From: Alphaproteobacteria bacterium
GTDB lineage: Bacteria > Pseudomonadota > Alphaproteobacteria > Puniceispirillales > UBA1172
Assembly: GCA_016778985.1 (NCBI GenBank)
Contig: JADHOM010000002.1
Span: forward strand, 1 to 64,000
Direction of reading: 5' to 3'
DNA length: 64,000 bases
The notes below the pieces were generated by a model. The model did not search any database, was not told the DNA's origin, and was given only the letters and a program-made list of their open reading frames with translations. Shown here in pieces: positions 26,169-34,825 of this stretch (its first letter is position 1; the number at the start of each line of letters is the position of its first letter). The translations under genes were made by a program, and so were the position numbers.

Positions 26169-27182
26169 ATGAAAACATCACTATTAAAAATTATTGTATC
26201 GGCAATAAGCGTCTTATTTGTCTGGAGCAGCATGAGCGTGCAAGCCGCAGACATTAAGCCTGCTGTGATTTATGATATGGGCGGCAAGTTTGACAAATCC
26301 TTCAATGAAGGCGTTTGGAATGGTGTCAAAAAATTCACCGAAGAAACTGGCATTGAAGTGATGGAGTTTGAAGTTACCAACGAAACCCAGAGAGAACAAG
26401 CGATGCGCCGGATGGTTGACCGAGGCGCCACGGTTGTTCTCGGCGTTGGCTTTGCACAAGCTGATGCGATTGCGGCGGTATCAGCAGAAAATCCAGATGT
26501 GCAGTTCTCCATCATTGATGTGTTTTGGCTAGATCAGCCGAACCTACGCCAATATGCGTTTAAGGAACATGAGGGAAGCTATCTCGTTGGTGTTGCCGCC
26601 GCCCATGCTAGCCAGACAGGTAAGGTCGGCTTTGTTGGCGGAATGGATATTTCACTTATTCGGAAGTTTGCATGTGGTTATGTTGGCGGCGTCAAGTCGG
26701 TTAATCCTAATGCTGAAGTCTATCAAAATATGACCGGCACAACGCCAGCCGCTTGGAATGATCCAGCCAAAGGGGCTGAGCTGACGATGAGCCAGATTGA
26801 TCGTGGCGCCGATGTCATTTATCAGGCCGCTGGCGGCACCGGTATTGGCGTTATTCAAGCTGCATCAGATGCTGGTAAGCTAGCCATTGGCGTTGATTCA
26901 AATCAGAACGGCCTTGCCCCAGGATCAGTATTGACATCAATGCTCAAGCGCGTTGATGTTGCCGCTTATGAGACGTTTATGGATGCAAAGAACGGCAGCT
27001 TCTCAGCTGGCGTTAAAGTCCTTGGCGTGGCAGAAGGCGGTGTTGACTGGGCATTAGATAATAATAATGCGAGCTTAGTTAATGCTGATATGAAGGCGGC
27101 GGTCGAACAAGCTCGTCAGGATATCGTATCAGGCAAGATTTCTGTTCATAACTATGAGAGCGATTCTGCCTGCCCTTACTAA
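26169..27182 (+). CDS. BMP-family ABC transporter substrate-binding protein (nucleoside type)
   Basis: Periplasmic receptor, 337 residues, with a cleavable signal peptide (hydrophobic 6-21, likely cut after SVQA near 26). The family core starts AVIYDMGGKFDKSFNEGVWNG and continues with GFVGGMDI and IYQAAGGTGIGVIQAA, as in PnrA-like nucleoside receptors. A GGAGGAAATA ribosome site fits the ATG. Its ATPase and permeases follow directly. Compared with the first BMP protein (5129-6250) it is clearly a different branch with a normal signal peptide. Confidence 0.93.
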   Translation: MKTSLLKIIVSAISVLFVWSSMSVQAADIKPAVIYDMGGKFDKSFNEGVWNGVKKFTEETGIEVMEFEVTNETQREQAMRRMVDRGATVVLGVGFAQADAIAAVSAENPDVQFSIIDVFWLDQPNLRQYAFKEHEGSYLVGVAAAHASQTGKVGFVGGMDISLIRKFACGYVGGVKSVNPNAEVYQNMTGTTPAAWNDPAKGAELTMSQIDRGADVIYQAAGGTGIGVIQAASDAGKLAIGVDSNQNGLAPGSVLTSMLKRVDVAAYETFMDAKNGSFSAGVKVLGVAEGGVDWALDNNNASLVNADMKAAVEQARQDIVSGKISVHNYESDSACPY

Positions 27183-27201
27183 GCGCAGTTAGATTTCTGT
27201 T

Positions 27202-28758
27202 ATGACAGGAACACCATCATTGGCGAAAAGCAGGCCTGACTTGCCTTTCGCCATTACCATGTCTGGCATTTGTAAACGCTTTGGATCAGTGCAAGCGAAT
27301 GATGCCATTGATCTCAATATCGCATCAGGTGATATCCACGGCATTGTTGGTGAAAATGGCGCTGGCAAATCGACGCTAGTCTCTATCCTATATGGCTTTT
27401 ATACAGCGGATAGTGGCCAGATCAAAATCTCAGGCACACCATATACCAATAATAGCCCCGCCGATTCTATTGCTGCCGGCATTGGCATGGTGCATCAGCA
27501 TTTTATGCTAGTACCAAACTTCACGGTTCTCGAAAATATTATTCTGGGGCATGAAAATGATCGAAACTTGACGCGAAGCATGGAGCAAGCGCGTCATATG
27601 CTCATGAACTTGGCTAATCAATATGGCCTAGATGTTAATCTTGATGCAGAGGTTGGTGACTTGCCAGTCAGCCTGCAGCAAAGAGTTGAGATACTGAAAG
27701 CCTTATATCGAAATGCGAAAATCCTTATACTGGATGAGCCTACGGGCGTCTTAACGCCGCAAGAAACGGAGCAATTATTTGATATTCTTCGCTCGCTCAA
27801 ACAGCAAGGAGTAACGATTTTACTCATCACCCATAAATTGCGTGAGATTATGGCGGTAACCGATTGTGTATCTGTTATGCGTGGTGGCCGCATGATCGCG
27901 CATCTGGACACCGCTAAAACAACACCTGAAGAATTGGCAGAATTAATGGTTGGACGTCCGGTGCAGGTGCAAAAGCAATGGCATCAGACGCAAACAGGTG
28001 CGGTTGTTGTTAAGGTTGAAAATATTCATTTATCCAATGCCGATAACCAAAACCTGTTATCAGACATCAGCTTTACCGTGCATGCAGGAGAAATAGTCGG
28101 GGTCGCTGGAGTGGCTGGAAATGGCCAATCTGAATTGCTCAATATACTGGCCGGGATAACCGCGCCAAGCGCTGGAGCTATAACCTATCATGGCCACTGC
28201 ATTACCGCCGAAGCCCCCGCTAATGCCCAAACTATCAAAGCGCTAGGCGTGGCGCATGTGCCAGAGGATCGCCATGCGTCTGGTATTGTTTTGCCATTTA
28301 CCGCCGCCGAAAATGCTGCTCTTGGCTATGAAGATAATGTGTCGCATGGCTATAAAAATATGTTCATATCGCCCCAACAGCTGAATGCAAGATGCGCTAA
28401 TCTGATGCAAGAGTTTGATGTCAGACCGCCTCACCCTGACTTAAAATCCAGCCTCTTTTCAGGTGGCAATCAGCAAAAGCTAGTATTGGCGAGAGAAATG
28501 TCAGCTTCGCCATCTGTGCTGCTGGTCGGCCAGCCGACACGCGGCGTTGATATTGGCGCGATTGAGTTTATTCATCAGCAGCTGATCAATATGCGTGATA
28601 GTGGCTGTGCTATTATCCTTGTCTCGGTTGAGCTGGATGAAATTATGAGCCTGTCTGACCGTATCATGGTCATGAATAATGGTCAGATCATGGGCATGGT
28701 GAATAGATCAGACGCCAATGTCAAAGATATCGGTTTGCTTATGGCAGGGGTGCAATAA
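27202..28758 (+). CDS. ABC transporter ATP-binding protein (duplicated ATPase, nucleoside type)
   Basis: The 518-residue fused ATPase has Walker A GENGAGKST, a Q-loop region MVHQHFMLVPNFTV, signature LPVSLQQR and Walker B ILILDEPT in the first half. The second half has GVAGNGQSE, signature LFSGGNQQKLV and a divergent Walker B VLLVGQPTRGVD. It drives nucleoside uptake with the two permeases downstream; the stop shares a base with the next start (TAATG). Confidence 0.94.
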   Translation: MTGTPSLAKSRPDLPFAITMSGICKRFGSVQANDAIDLNIASGDIHGIVGENGAGKSTLVSILYGFYTADSGQIKISGTPYTNNSPADSIAAGIGMVHQHFMLVPNFTVLENIILGHENDRNLTRSMEQARHMLMNLANQYGLDVNLDAEVGDLPVSLQQRVEILKALYRNAKILILDEPTGVLTPQETEQLFDILRSLKQQGVTILLITHKLREIMAVTDCVSVMRGGRMIAHLDTAKTTPEELAELMVGRPVQVQKQWHQTQTGAVVVKVENIHLSNADNQNLLSDISFTVHAGEIVGVAGVAGNGQSELLNILAGITAPSAGAITYHGHCITAEAPANAQTIKALGVAHVPEDRHASGIVLPFTAAENAALGYEDNVSHGYKNMFISPQQLNARCANLMQEFDVRPPHPDLKSSLFSGGNQQKLVLAREMSASPSVLLVGQPTRGVDIGAIEFIHQQLINMRDSGCAIILVSVELDEIMSLSDRIMVMNNGQIMGMVNRSDANVKDIGLLMAGVQ

Positions 28759-29903
28759 TGCGCAGGCCTTTACCAGCATGGGTCGATATCAGCATCATGC
28801 CGCTGATTAATATTGCCGCCGCATTTGTGGTTGCTGGCATTATTATAGCCTTGATTGGTGAGAACCCTTTGACTGCCCTCAGCATCATGGTCAAAGGCGC
28901 GTTTGTCTATAAAGGCGCGCTGGGATATACGCTCTATTACACCACCAATTTTATTTTTACCGGCCTTGCCGTCGCCGTCGCCTTTCATGCCATGCTGTTT
29001 AATATTGGCGGCGAAGGGCAAGCCATGATCGGCGGCTTAGGCATTGGCTTTGTAGTGCTTAGTCTTGATCCAATATTGCCGCCATTGCTGGTCGTCTTAC
29101 TGGCTATTCCTGTTGCTGCCATATTTGGTGCGTTATGGGGCATCATTCCTGGCTGGCTGCAGGCTAGACGCGGCAGTCATATTGTCATCACGACGATCAT
29201 GTTCAACTTTATTGCCTCATCTATCATGGTCTGGCTATTAGCCGGAATGTTAATGGCGCCCGGGCAAATGTCGCCTGAAACACGGCATTTTGCCGAGGGC
29301 GTGAACTTGGCGCAGATACATCACATTGCTAATGCCCTGGGTTGGCCGATGGCGCGATCACCTCTCAACCTGTCCTTTGGCATTGCTATCATTGCATTAG
29401 TCGCGGTATGGGTGCTGATCTGGCGGACGCGGCTTGGTTATATTATCCGCGCTACTGGCCATAGCGAAAAAGCGGTGATTTACGCTGGCCATGATCCAGC
29501 GCGTATTATCATAATCACGATGGCTATTTCTGGCGGGTTGGCTGGATTGATGGCCTTGAATGAGATTTTGGGCGTACAAGAACGGGTTATCCTTAACTTC
29601 ACCTCAGGCTATGGCTTTACAGGTATTGCGGTCGCCTTGATGGGGCGAAATCATCCTTTTGGTATTCTCCTTGCCAGTCTTTTATTCGGCGCGCTTTATC
29701 AAGGTGGTGCCGAGCTAGATTTTGAGTTTCAGACCATTACCAGAGAAATGGTATTGATGATACAAGGCCTGATTATTCTGTTTTCAGGAGCTCTGGCATT
29801 AATGTTTGTACCAACAGCCGAACGTATTTACGGGCTATTTTCAGCTCATGAAACGTCAGCATCTGATCCATCCAAGTTAGGGAAGGATCGCCAAGATGGC
29901 TGA
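28758..29903 (+). CDS. ABC transporter permease (nucleoside type, BPD_transp_2)
   Basis: The 381-residue membrane subunit has about nine helices. MLFNIGGEGQAMIGGLG is the family loop, and RRGSHIVITTIMFNFIAS lies further on. It overlaps the second permease by 8 bp. A polar C-terminal tail (residues 350-381) projects beyond the last helix. Confidence 0.93.
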   Translation: MRRPLPAWVDISIMPLINIAAAFVVAGIIIALIGENPLTALSIMVKGAFVYKGALGYTLYYTTNFIFTGLAVAVAFHAMLFNIGGEGQAMIGGLGIGFVVLSLDPILPPLLVVLLAIPVAAIFGALWGIIPGWLQARRGSHIVITTIMFNFIASSIMVWLLAGMLMAPGQMSPETRHFAEGVNLAQIHHIANALGWPMARSPLNLSFGIAIIALVAVWVLIWRTRLGYIIRATGHSEKAVIYAGHDPARIIIITMAISGGLAGLMALNEILGVQERVILNFTSGYGFTGIAVALMGRNHPFGILLASLLFGALYQGGAELDFEFQTITREMVLMIQGLIILFSGALALMFVPTAERIYGLFSAHETSASDPSKLGKDRQDG

Positions 29904-30870
29904 GCTGTGGTTGCAATTTGTTCTGACCATTGATGCAACTTTGCGGGTTGCGACGCCGCTTATTCTCTGTGCCATGGCTGGCATTTTTTCAGAACGCTCA
30001 GGCATTATTGATATCTCGCTCGAAGGCAAGATGCTGTTAAGCGCATTTACCGCCGCCACAGTCGCCGCATTATATGGCTCACCTTGGCTAGGCTTATTCT
30101 GTGCGGTGATTGTCTCTATGGTGTTCAGCCTCATTCACGGCTTTGCCTGTATTACCCATCGCGGTAATCAGGTGATCTCTGGCCTCGCCATAAATATCCT
30201 AGCGTCAGGTTTGACAGTGACCATCGGTATCGCCATTTTCGCGCAAGGTGGGCAGACGCCTTTCCTGATGTCAGGGCAACGATTTAGCGCTATCAGCTTA
30301 CCGTTTGCTGAGGCTGCCAAAAATATTCCGATCATCGGAACAATTTATGCTGAGGTGATATCAGGCCATAACCTGCTTGTTTGGGTGGCATTATTATCGG
30401 TCATACTGACAGCACATGTCTTGTTCCACACATCCTTTGGGCTTCGCCTGCGGGCGGTTGGGGAAAAACCCGAAGCTGTAGATACGGCTGGCATCAGTGT
30501 GACGCTAATGCGCTATCAAGCGGTGCTAATCGCCGGATTATTATGTGGCATTGCAGGCGCTTATCTGTCGATTGCGCATGGTGCTGGCTTTGGTCGTGAA
30601 ATGACGGCAGGAAAGGGTTATATTGCGCTTGCCGCCATGATTTTTGGGCATTGGCGCCCGATACCAGCCTTGATGGCGTGTTTGATGTTTGGCTTTCTTG
30701 ATGCGATTGCGGCACGCCTGCAAGGCGTTGAACTTCCATTTTTTGGCCCCATGCCTACCGATTTGATTTTGGTCTTACCCTATGTATTGACGGTTATCTT
30801 ACTTGCTGGTTTTATTGGCAGAGCTGTGCCGCCCAAAGCGATTGGCCAGCCTTATATTAAGGAAAGATAG
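29896..30870 (+). CDS. ABC transporter permease (nucleoside type, BPD_transp_2)
   Basis: Second permease, 324 residues. ERSGIIDISLEGKMLLSAF is the characteristic loop after the first helix, and GMTAGKGYI-type sequence (here EMTAGKGYIALAAMIFG) lies near the C-terminus. It starts inside the end of the upstream permease gene and is followed after 2 bp by cytidine deaminase, which links uptake directly to nucleoside conversion. Confidence 0.93.
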   Translation: MAELWLQFVLTIDATLRVATPLILCAMAGIFSERSGIIDISLEGKMLLSAFTAATVAALYGSPWLGLFCAVIVSMVFSLIHGFACITHRGNQVISGLAINILASGLTVTIGIAIFAQGGQTPFLMSGQRFSAISLPFAEAAKNIPIIGTIYAEVISGHNLLVWVALLSVILTAHVLFHTSFGLRLRAVGEKPEAVDTAGISVTLMRYQAVLIAGLLCGIAGAYLSIAHGAGFGREMTAGKGYIALAAMIFGHWRPIPALMACLMFGFLDAIAARLQGVELPFFGPMPTDLILVLPYVLTVILLAGFIGRAVPPKAIGQPYIKER

Positions 30871-30872
30871 CC

Positions 30873-31271
30873 ATGACCGAAGATACGCTGATCAAGGCCG
30901 CGATTGCAGCCATGCCAAAGGCTTATGCCCCCTATAGTCATTTTTTGGTGGGCGCGGCGATTTGTGATGAGAATGGCAACATCCATACAGGGGTTAATGT
31001 TGAAAACGCTGCCTATCCGCAAGGCTCATGCGCCGAAGCGGGTGCTATTGCGGCCATGATTATGGCTGGCGGCAGGCGCATATATCAAATTGCCATAGCC
31101 GGCCGTGGGGTGAACCTTTGCACGCCTTGTGGGGGGTGCCGTCAGCGCATCAGAGAGTTTGCTAATCCGGATACCCCGATTATTATCGCTGATGACAGCG
31201 GATTGCGGCAACGCTTCACATTAGATGAATTGCTGCCGCATAGCTTTGGCCCCGATCATTTGGATAAATAG
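30873..31271 (+). CDS. cdd: Cytidine deaminase
   Basis: Deaminates cytidine and deoxycytidine. The 132-residue protein is the short homotetrameric type. Zinc ligands C53, C86 and C89 and catalytic E55 fall at the same numbers as in the Bacillus enzyme (SCAEAG and TPCGGCRQ), and NVENAAYP gives the ribose-binding Asn and Glu. Residue 56 is Ala where the classic tetrameric enzymes have Arg, so charge balance around the zinc thiolates may differ. Last main gene of the nucleoside operon, 2 bp after the permease. Confidence 0.94.
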   Translation: MTEDTLIKAAIAAMPKAYAPYSHFLVGAAICDENGNIHTGVNVENAAYPQGSCAEAGAIAAMIMAGGRRIYQIAIAGRGVNLCTPCGGCRQRIREFANPDTPIIIADDSGLRQRFTLDELLPHSFGPDHLDK

Positions 31272-31289
31272 ATCACTTGGATAAATAGA
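31260..31289. repeat. 17-bp tandem duplication over a stop codon
   Basis: TTGGATAAATAGA occurs twice with 17-bp period; the first copy ends cytidine deaminase (TAG stop) and the second lies just after it, before the DUF2256 gene. Confidence 0.7.
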
Positions 31290-31295
31290 GATTTA

Positions 31296-31472
31296 ATGCC
31301 GCGTATGCGAAAAAAATCAGAGCTTCCGTCAAAGACTTGTCCGGTATGCGGTTTGGATTTTGTCTGGCGCAAGAAATGGCAAAAGGTTTGGGATGACGTG
31401 ATCTATTGCTCAGAGAAATGCCGCCGTAACAGCCGCGCCCAACTTAAAGCAGATAACAGGCAATCAGATTAA
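31296..31472 (+). CDS. DUF2256 zinc-ribbon-like small protein
   Basis: The 58-codon gene codes a basic protein with two Cys pairs, C15/C18 (KTCPVCG) and C38/C42 (YCSEKC), separated by [12 protein letters not shown]. This is the DUF2256 pattern, probably a small zinc-binding protein of unknown role. It lies 24 bp after cytidine deaminase and its last 9 bases overlap the 3' end of the opposite-strand FAD oxidoreductase. DUF2256 genes are often seen beside photolyase/cryptochrome or FAD-dependent amine-oxidase-like genes, which fits. Confidence 0.85.
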   Translation: MPRMRKKSELPSKTCPVCGLDFVWRKKWQKVWDDVIYCSEKCRRNSRAQLKADNRQSD

Positions 31473-32507
31473 CGGCAATAGCGCCCGCGCCAATGCGAAG
31501 CCACTCAAATAGGCGTTTTCAATTCTACCGCCTAAACACCAATCGCCAGCCGCCCCCAGCCGCATCGATCTATCCATCACAAAAGGCGTTTTCTCTGACC
31601 CCTGAAGCGGCCGCGACGGATTAGCATAAAGCCAGCGGTGAAACCCAATATGGCTAGCGCTAGCGGCATTGATCCCTGTTAGCGCATGAAGCGCGGCAAT
31701 CATCTGGGCTTTAACGTCATCGTAATCGCTGGCCAAATGGCGGCTTGACCATGAATTGCCAGCATGAACGGTGAGCGCGGTGCGGGCCTGATCACGCCCA
31801 GGTTTAGTGCGGTTATCCGAAATAAAGCCGATCGGCTGATCATCTGCGCCCCATGCCGCATCCCAGCCTGTATTAAGGACTGTATCAAAGCCCAGCATAA
31901 GCGTGAAACAGCCATCTGTCCCGACATTGGAAAGCTGATGATGAAATGATGCTGATAGTGGCAGTAACGCTGCTGTTTGCGGAGCAGGCGCGGTGCTAAT
32001 CACCCAATCCGCAATTATTTCCTGCTGATCTTCAGTGGCGGTGCTGTCTTCGATAACAATTCGCCAAGCTGCTTTAGCCGCTTTAGCCGCCTCACCATCA
32101 TGGGTAATTTGTACGGCTTTAGTGGCAAGACGCATATCGATATCAGACAGATGATCATTTAGCATCGCTTTGATGAGCGATGATGCCGTGCCGCTAACCG
32201 CGTAGCTATCGGATTTATGCGGTAATGGCTCTGGCCTCTCCCCTGATCTGAGTTTAACCGGATGCTGTGGCCAGTGCTGCAATAACCCTGATAATAAATA
32301 AGGGGCTAGCATATCAGCAAAGCCACGATCACGAATGGTCATATAGGCGGCGCCATGATCAAAGCCAAACGGGGCAGCGCGCCGATGCGCTAAGCGTCCT
32401 GATACGCCACGTGATTTTTCAACAATAATGATATCAGCCTTAGCTTTGAGGAGTGTAGCAACAGTAACCCCTGCCATGCCAGCACCAATGATTGCAATTC
32501 TGGTCAT
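31464..32507 (-). CDS. FAD-dependent amine-oxidase/renalase-like oxidoreductase
   Basis: The 347-residue protein has an N-terminal dinucleotide fold ([18 protein letters not shown]), then [16 protein letters not shown] and [12 protein letters not shown], the signature order of renalase-like NAD(P)-binding amine oxidases. The C-terminal FAD loop is [19 protein letters not shown]. The substrate is not known. The ATG at 32507 with GGGA upstream is preferred over a GTG at 32522. An internal AKAAKAA stretch comes from a 9-bp repeat. No signal peptide. Confidence 0.85.
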   Translation of the reverse strand: MTRIAIIGAGMAGVTVATLLKAKADIIIVEKSRGVSGRLAHRRAAPFGFDHGAAYMTIRDRGFADMLAPYLLSGLLQHWPQHPVKLRSGERPEPLPHKSDSYAVSGTASSLIKAMLNDHLSDIDMRLATKAVQITHDGEAAKAAKAAWRIVIEDSTATEDQQEIIADWVISTAPAPQTAALLPLSASFHHQLSNVGTDGCFTLMLGFDTVLNTGWDAAWGADDQPIGFISDNRTKPGRDQARTALTVHAGNSWSSRHLASDYDDVKAQMIAALHALTGINAASASHIGFHRWLYANPSRPLQGSEKTPFVMDRSMRLGAAGDWCLGGRIENAYLSGFALARALLPLI

Positions 32508-32691
32508 AATATCTGATCCCACTAAATTCGGATTATGCTCTTGTTCAGCTCATCTCTGACTAATCTGATGCGATTAGTCACATTATCAAATTAGGACAAA
32601 TAGCAATGGGATAAAGGCATTATGTGGCAGAGTGACGCGCTAAAAACTCAGCAAAGTAATTAATGCGATTGCGCCGATCATTGCAGAGAAA

Positions 32692-32786
32692 TTTTATTAT
32701 CATTTTGAGCACTTAAAGATAATGAGATTGCTAGACCATATGACAAGCGACATATCCTGATTTTTTATTAATTTTCGGGCACTTAA
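32692..32786. repeat. Pair of about 25-bp direct repeats in a 351-bp spacer
   Basis: Copies at 32692-32716 and 32763-32786 share TTTTATTA, ATTTT and GCACTTAA with a one-base indel, 71 bp apart. The spacer 32508-32858 has no gene; beside these repeats it holds only AT-rich DNA and the stem described at 32798-32831. The copies may be paired protein sites upstream of the DUF1127 gene. Confidence 0.55.
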
Positions 32787-32797
32787 CAAACCATATC

Positions 32798-32831
32798 AGG
32801 AGGTATATATAAGCTTTGAGATTCTCCTCCT
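32798..32831 (+). promoter_or_regulatory. AGGAGG/CCTCCT hairpin in the DUF1127 leader
   Basis: AGGAGG (32798-32803) and CCTCCT (32826-32831), flanked by TAT/ATA, can pair around a 22-base loop, 28 bp before the DUF1127 ATG. If transcribed, this could hide or expose purine-rich sequence in the leader, but it may also be chance. Confidence 0.3.
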
Positions 32832-32858
32832 ATAACCTTTTTTTCTTGGATACACGCT

Positions 32859-33074
32859 ATGAGCATTCACTCTATTATTAAAACAGCCAATGATGAGTTC
32901 TGCCGGTTTTCTGGCATTACAGCCCTAAATCGCAAGATGCGGATCAATCGGATTATGTCCTCTCTGGAACAGCTAGATAACCGGACACTTGATGACATCG
33001 GGATCAGCCGTTGGCAGATTAAAGACCGGGCTCGTCAGATTGTCGATAACGATAATTCACGATCAGCGGCTTAA
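32859..33074 (+). CDS. DUF1127 small protein
   Basis: The 71-residue protein has the DUF1127 core LEQLDNRTLDDIGISRWQI at its C-terminal half. DUF1127 proteins in alphaproteobacteria are short, basic, often stress- or phosphate-regulated and have been tied to RNA binding and carbon or phosphate control. It stands alone, preceded by a long spacer with direct repeats and followed by a 71-nt hairpin, which suggests tight control. Confidence 0.9.
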   Translation: MSIHSIIKTANDEFCRFSGITALNRKMRINRIMSSLEQLDNRTLDDIGISRWQIKDRARQIVDNDNSRSAA

Positions 33075-33092
33075 TCTTAGACACCTAATCAG

Positions 33093-33163
33093 ACAGAACC
33101 TGACACCCTATATATGCTTTAAATATGTTTTTGGGCATATGATTAAATAGGCTCAGGTTCTGT
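33093..33163. other. Long three-tier hairpin between convergent genes
   Basis: Outer arms ACAGAACCTGA and TCAGGTTCTGT pair perfectly (11 bp), then CCTAT/ATAGG, then ATATGC/GCATAT, all properly nested within 71 nt. It lies between the ends of DUF1127 and the DUF4864-like gene. It lacks a good T-tract, so it may be a bidirectional 3'-end structure, a small RNA or a remnant palindromic element. Confidence 0.6.
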
Positions 33164-33175
33164 TAATATGGCGGC

Positions 33176-33688
33176 TTAACTTCCCTCACCTGCCGGCATT
33201 GGTGCTGATACAGCAGACGTCATCCAATTGCCTATGTCATCACCATCTTCGACTTTCTTAACCACCCAGACAAAGCGATATAGCAGATTATCAGGGGTTT
33301 CCATCTCAATCAGAAACTTTACCTGACCCGGCTCTTGGCGTTGGTCAATGATTTCAAAATTGCGGTGATTAAGCATTGGTAGATAAGTTGGATTCCGCAA
33401 CATCTTAGCAAACCGGTCATAGGGCCCTGTCATGGCTTTATTATCAGGATGGGCAAACACCCATGTCTGACGCAGCCCTAAATCATCACTAATATTATCA
33501 TTATTTTGTAATGCCATCATTTGAATGGTCACAACATCTGCGGGTTGTAGAGATGGATCAGGCATAATGAGATTGTCATGTTGATCAGCTGATACCGATA
33601 TAGGCATCAGCAACAGCATACTCGTCATGATCCATGCTAATATATGCCTACCTGCTGTATCAAAGCGCATGACCGTATTAAAACGCAT
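33176..33688 (-). CDS. Exported DUF4864-like protein
   Basis: The 170-residue protein has an N-terminal signal peptide (ILAWIMTSMLLLMPISVSA, cut near residue 35). The mature part has PYDRFAKMLRNPTYLPML and a C-terminal RFVWVVKK-type strand, resembling DUF4864 (an NTF2-like fold of unknown function). The ATG at 33688 has AGGAGG well placed; an upstream ATG (33727) adds 13 unlikely residues. Periplasmic, role unknown. Confidence 0.75.
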   Translation of the reverse strand: MRFNTVMRFDTAGRHILAWIMTSMLLLMPISVSADQHDNLIMPDPSLQPADVVTIQMMALQNNDNISDDLGLRQTWVFAHPDNKAMTGPYDRFAKMLRNPTYLPMLNHRNFEIIDQRQEPGQVKFLIEMETPDNLLYRFVWVVKKVEDGDDIGNWMTSAVSAPMPAGEGS

Positions 33689-33815
33689 GAAATAACCCTC
33701 CTCAGATGATAAATAATGCAAAAGCAATATGTTCTAAGGGTGGAGTTTAGATCGGAAAAATCAAGTGTGATAAAATCAGGTAAAGTGCGGGGCAGCGCGG
33801 TGCTATCAGATGTGC

Positions 33816-34298
33816 TTACCCACCAAATCCACGACATAGGAAATAGGCTTTAATTCCATCATTTTTAAACTCAATGGTATTAATGTAAGGTGTGATATAA
33901 CCTGTATCTTGACAGGTTTTAAGCATCAATTTCCGCAAGTTTTCAGGTGGTGAGATAATAAATCTTTCTTCGAGCGGCCATGATATTTGATAGCCCAAGC
34001 CCTCCGTAAATATTAAATCAACATCATCCATATCTGATGACATGTAAACGCTATCACTAGCCTCTAGAGTAGAGTTTTCGGTGTTATCTGAGGTTGTATC
34101 AGCATCAGAGACCCCAGCAGTTGTTTCATTTGGCATCGTGGTTGAAGTAGTTTGGGACGAACTGGTTTGGGCCAAAGTAGTTTGGCACCCTGTCAGGCCA
34201 ATAATCATGATAAGAAGAACAATCGACAAAACCATACCTTGAGCAAATCCATAATTTAGGATAGCTTTTTCTCTATAGGCTTTTGTTGTAGTGTTCAT
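33816..34298 (-). CDS. Putative lipoprotein, unrecognised
   Basis: The 160-residue protein has a hydrophobic segment (22-35) ending in a lipobox LTGC with Cys38. A Ser/Thr-rich low-complexity linker follows (about 40-85), then a compact C-terminal domain with two Cys (LKTCQDTGY and YFLCRGFGG) that may form a disulfide. Likely an outer- or inner-membrane lipoprotein with a flexible stalk. No family recognised. Confidence 0.7.
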   Translation of the reverse strand: MNTTTKAYREKAILNYGFAQGMVLSIVLLIMIIGLTGCQTTLAQTSSSQTTSTTMPNETTAGVSDADTTSDNTENSTLEASDSVYMSSDMDDVDLIFTEGLGYQISWPLEERFIISPPENLRKLMLKTCQDTGYITPYINTIEFKNDGIKAYFLCRGFGG

Positions 34299-34383
34299 AA
34301 ATAAGAACTTTATCCCATTAATTTAGTCAATATCTTAATCATAATTATACTCTATTTGTCAAGAGGACATGCTTTAGAATCAA

Positions 34384-34716
34384 ATGGATACATATTTCTT
34401 CATCGCCTTACTGAGACTTGTAGATGTTCTCGTTGCGCTTTATATTTGGACGTTACTTGCCTATATCATTTCTACTTGGCTGATCATATTCCGCATTATC
34501 AATCCCTATCAGCCAGTTGTTCGCGCCATTCTAGGCAGCTTATCAGCGGTTCATGATCCTATCTTACAGCCATTTCGGCGGCTACAATATCGGCTCATCC
34601 CGAATATGGGAGGGCTTGATTTATCGCCAATTGTCACCTTGCTCTTAGCGCAGTATTTTATCGGCCCTCTGCTTAAGGATATTATCATTTTAATTGCCCG
34701 AGCCTTATCCGGCTAA
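34384..34716 (+). CDS. YggT family membrane protein
   Basis: The 110-residue protein has two hydrophobic segments flanking the YggT loop: IINPYQPVVRAILG and DPILQPFRRLQYRLIPNMGGLDLSPIV (split here by an LSAVH stretch). YggT proteins are inner-membrane proteins linked to division, osmotic or turgor functions. It is followed after about 110 bp by folD. Confidence 0.92.
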   Translation: MDTYFFIALLRLVDVLVALYIWTLLAYIISTWLIIFRIINPYQPVVRAILGSLSAVHDPILQPFRRLQYRLIPNMGGLDLSPIVTLLLAQYFIGPLLKDIIILIARALSG

Positions 34717-34825
34717 TGCATTTTATGATGTCGGCAAATGGGCATAATCTGGCGGTATAATCATATTAATCAATCATCGAGTAAGGCAGTTTACAATATT
34801 GTCATTTTGAAAATCAAACGAGGTC

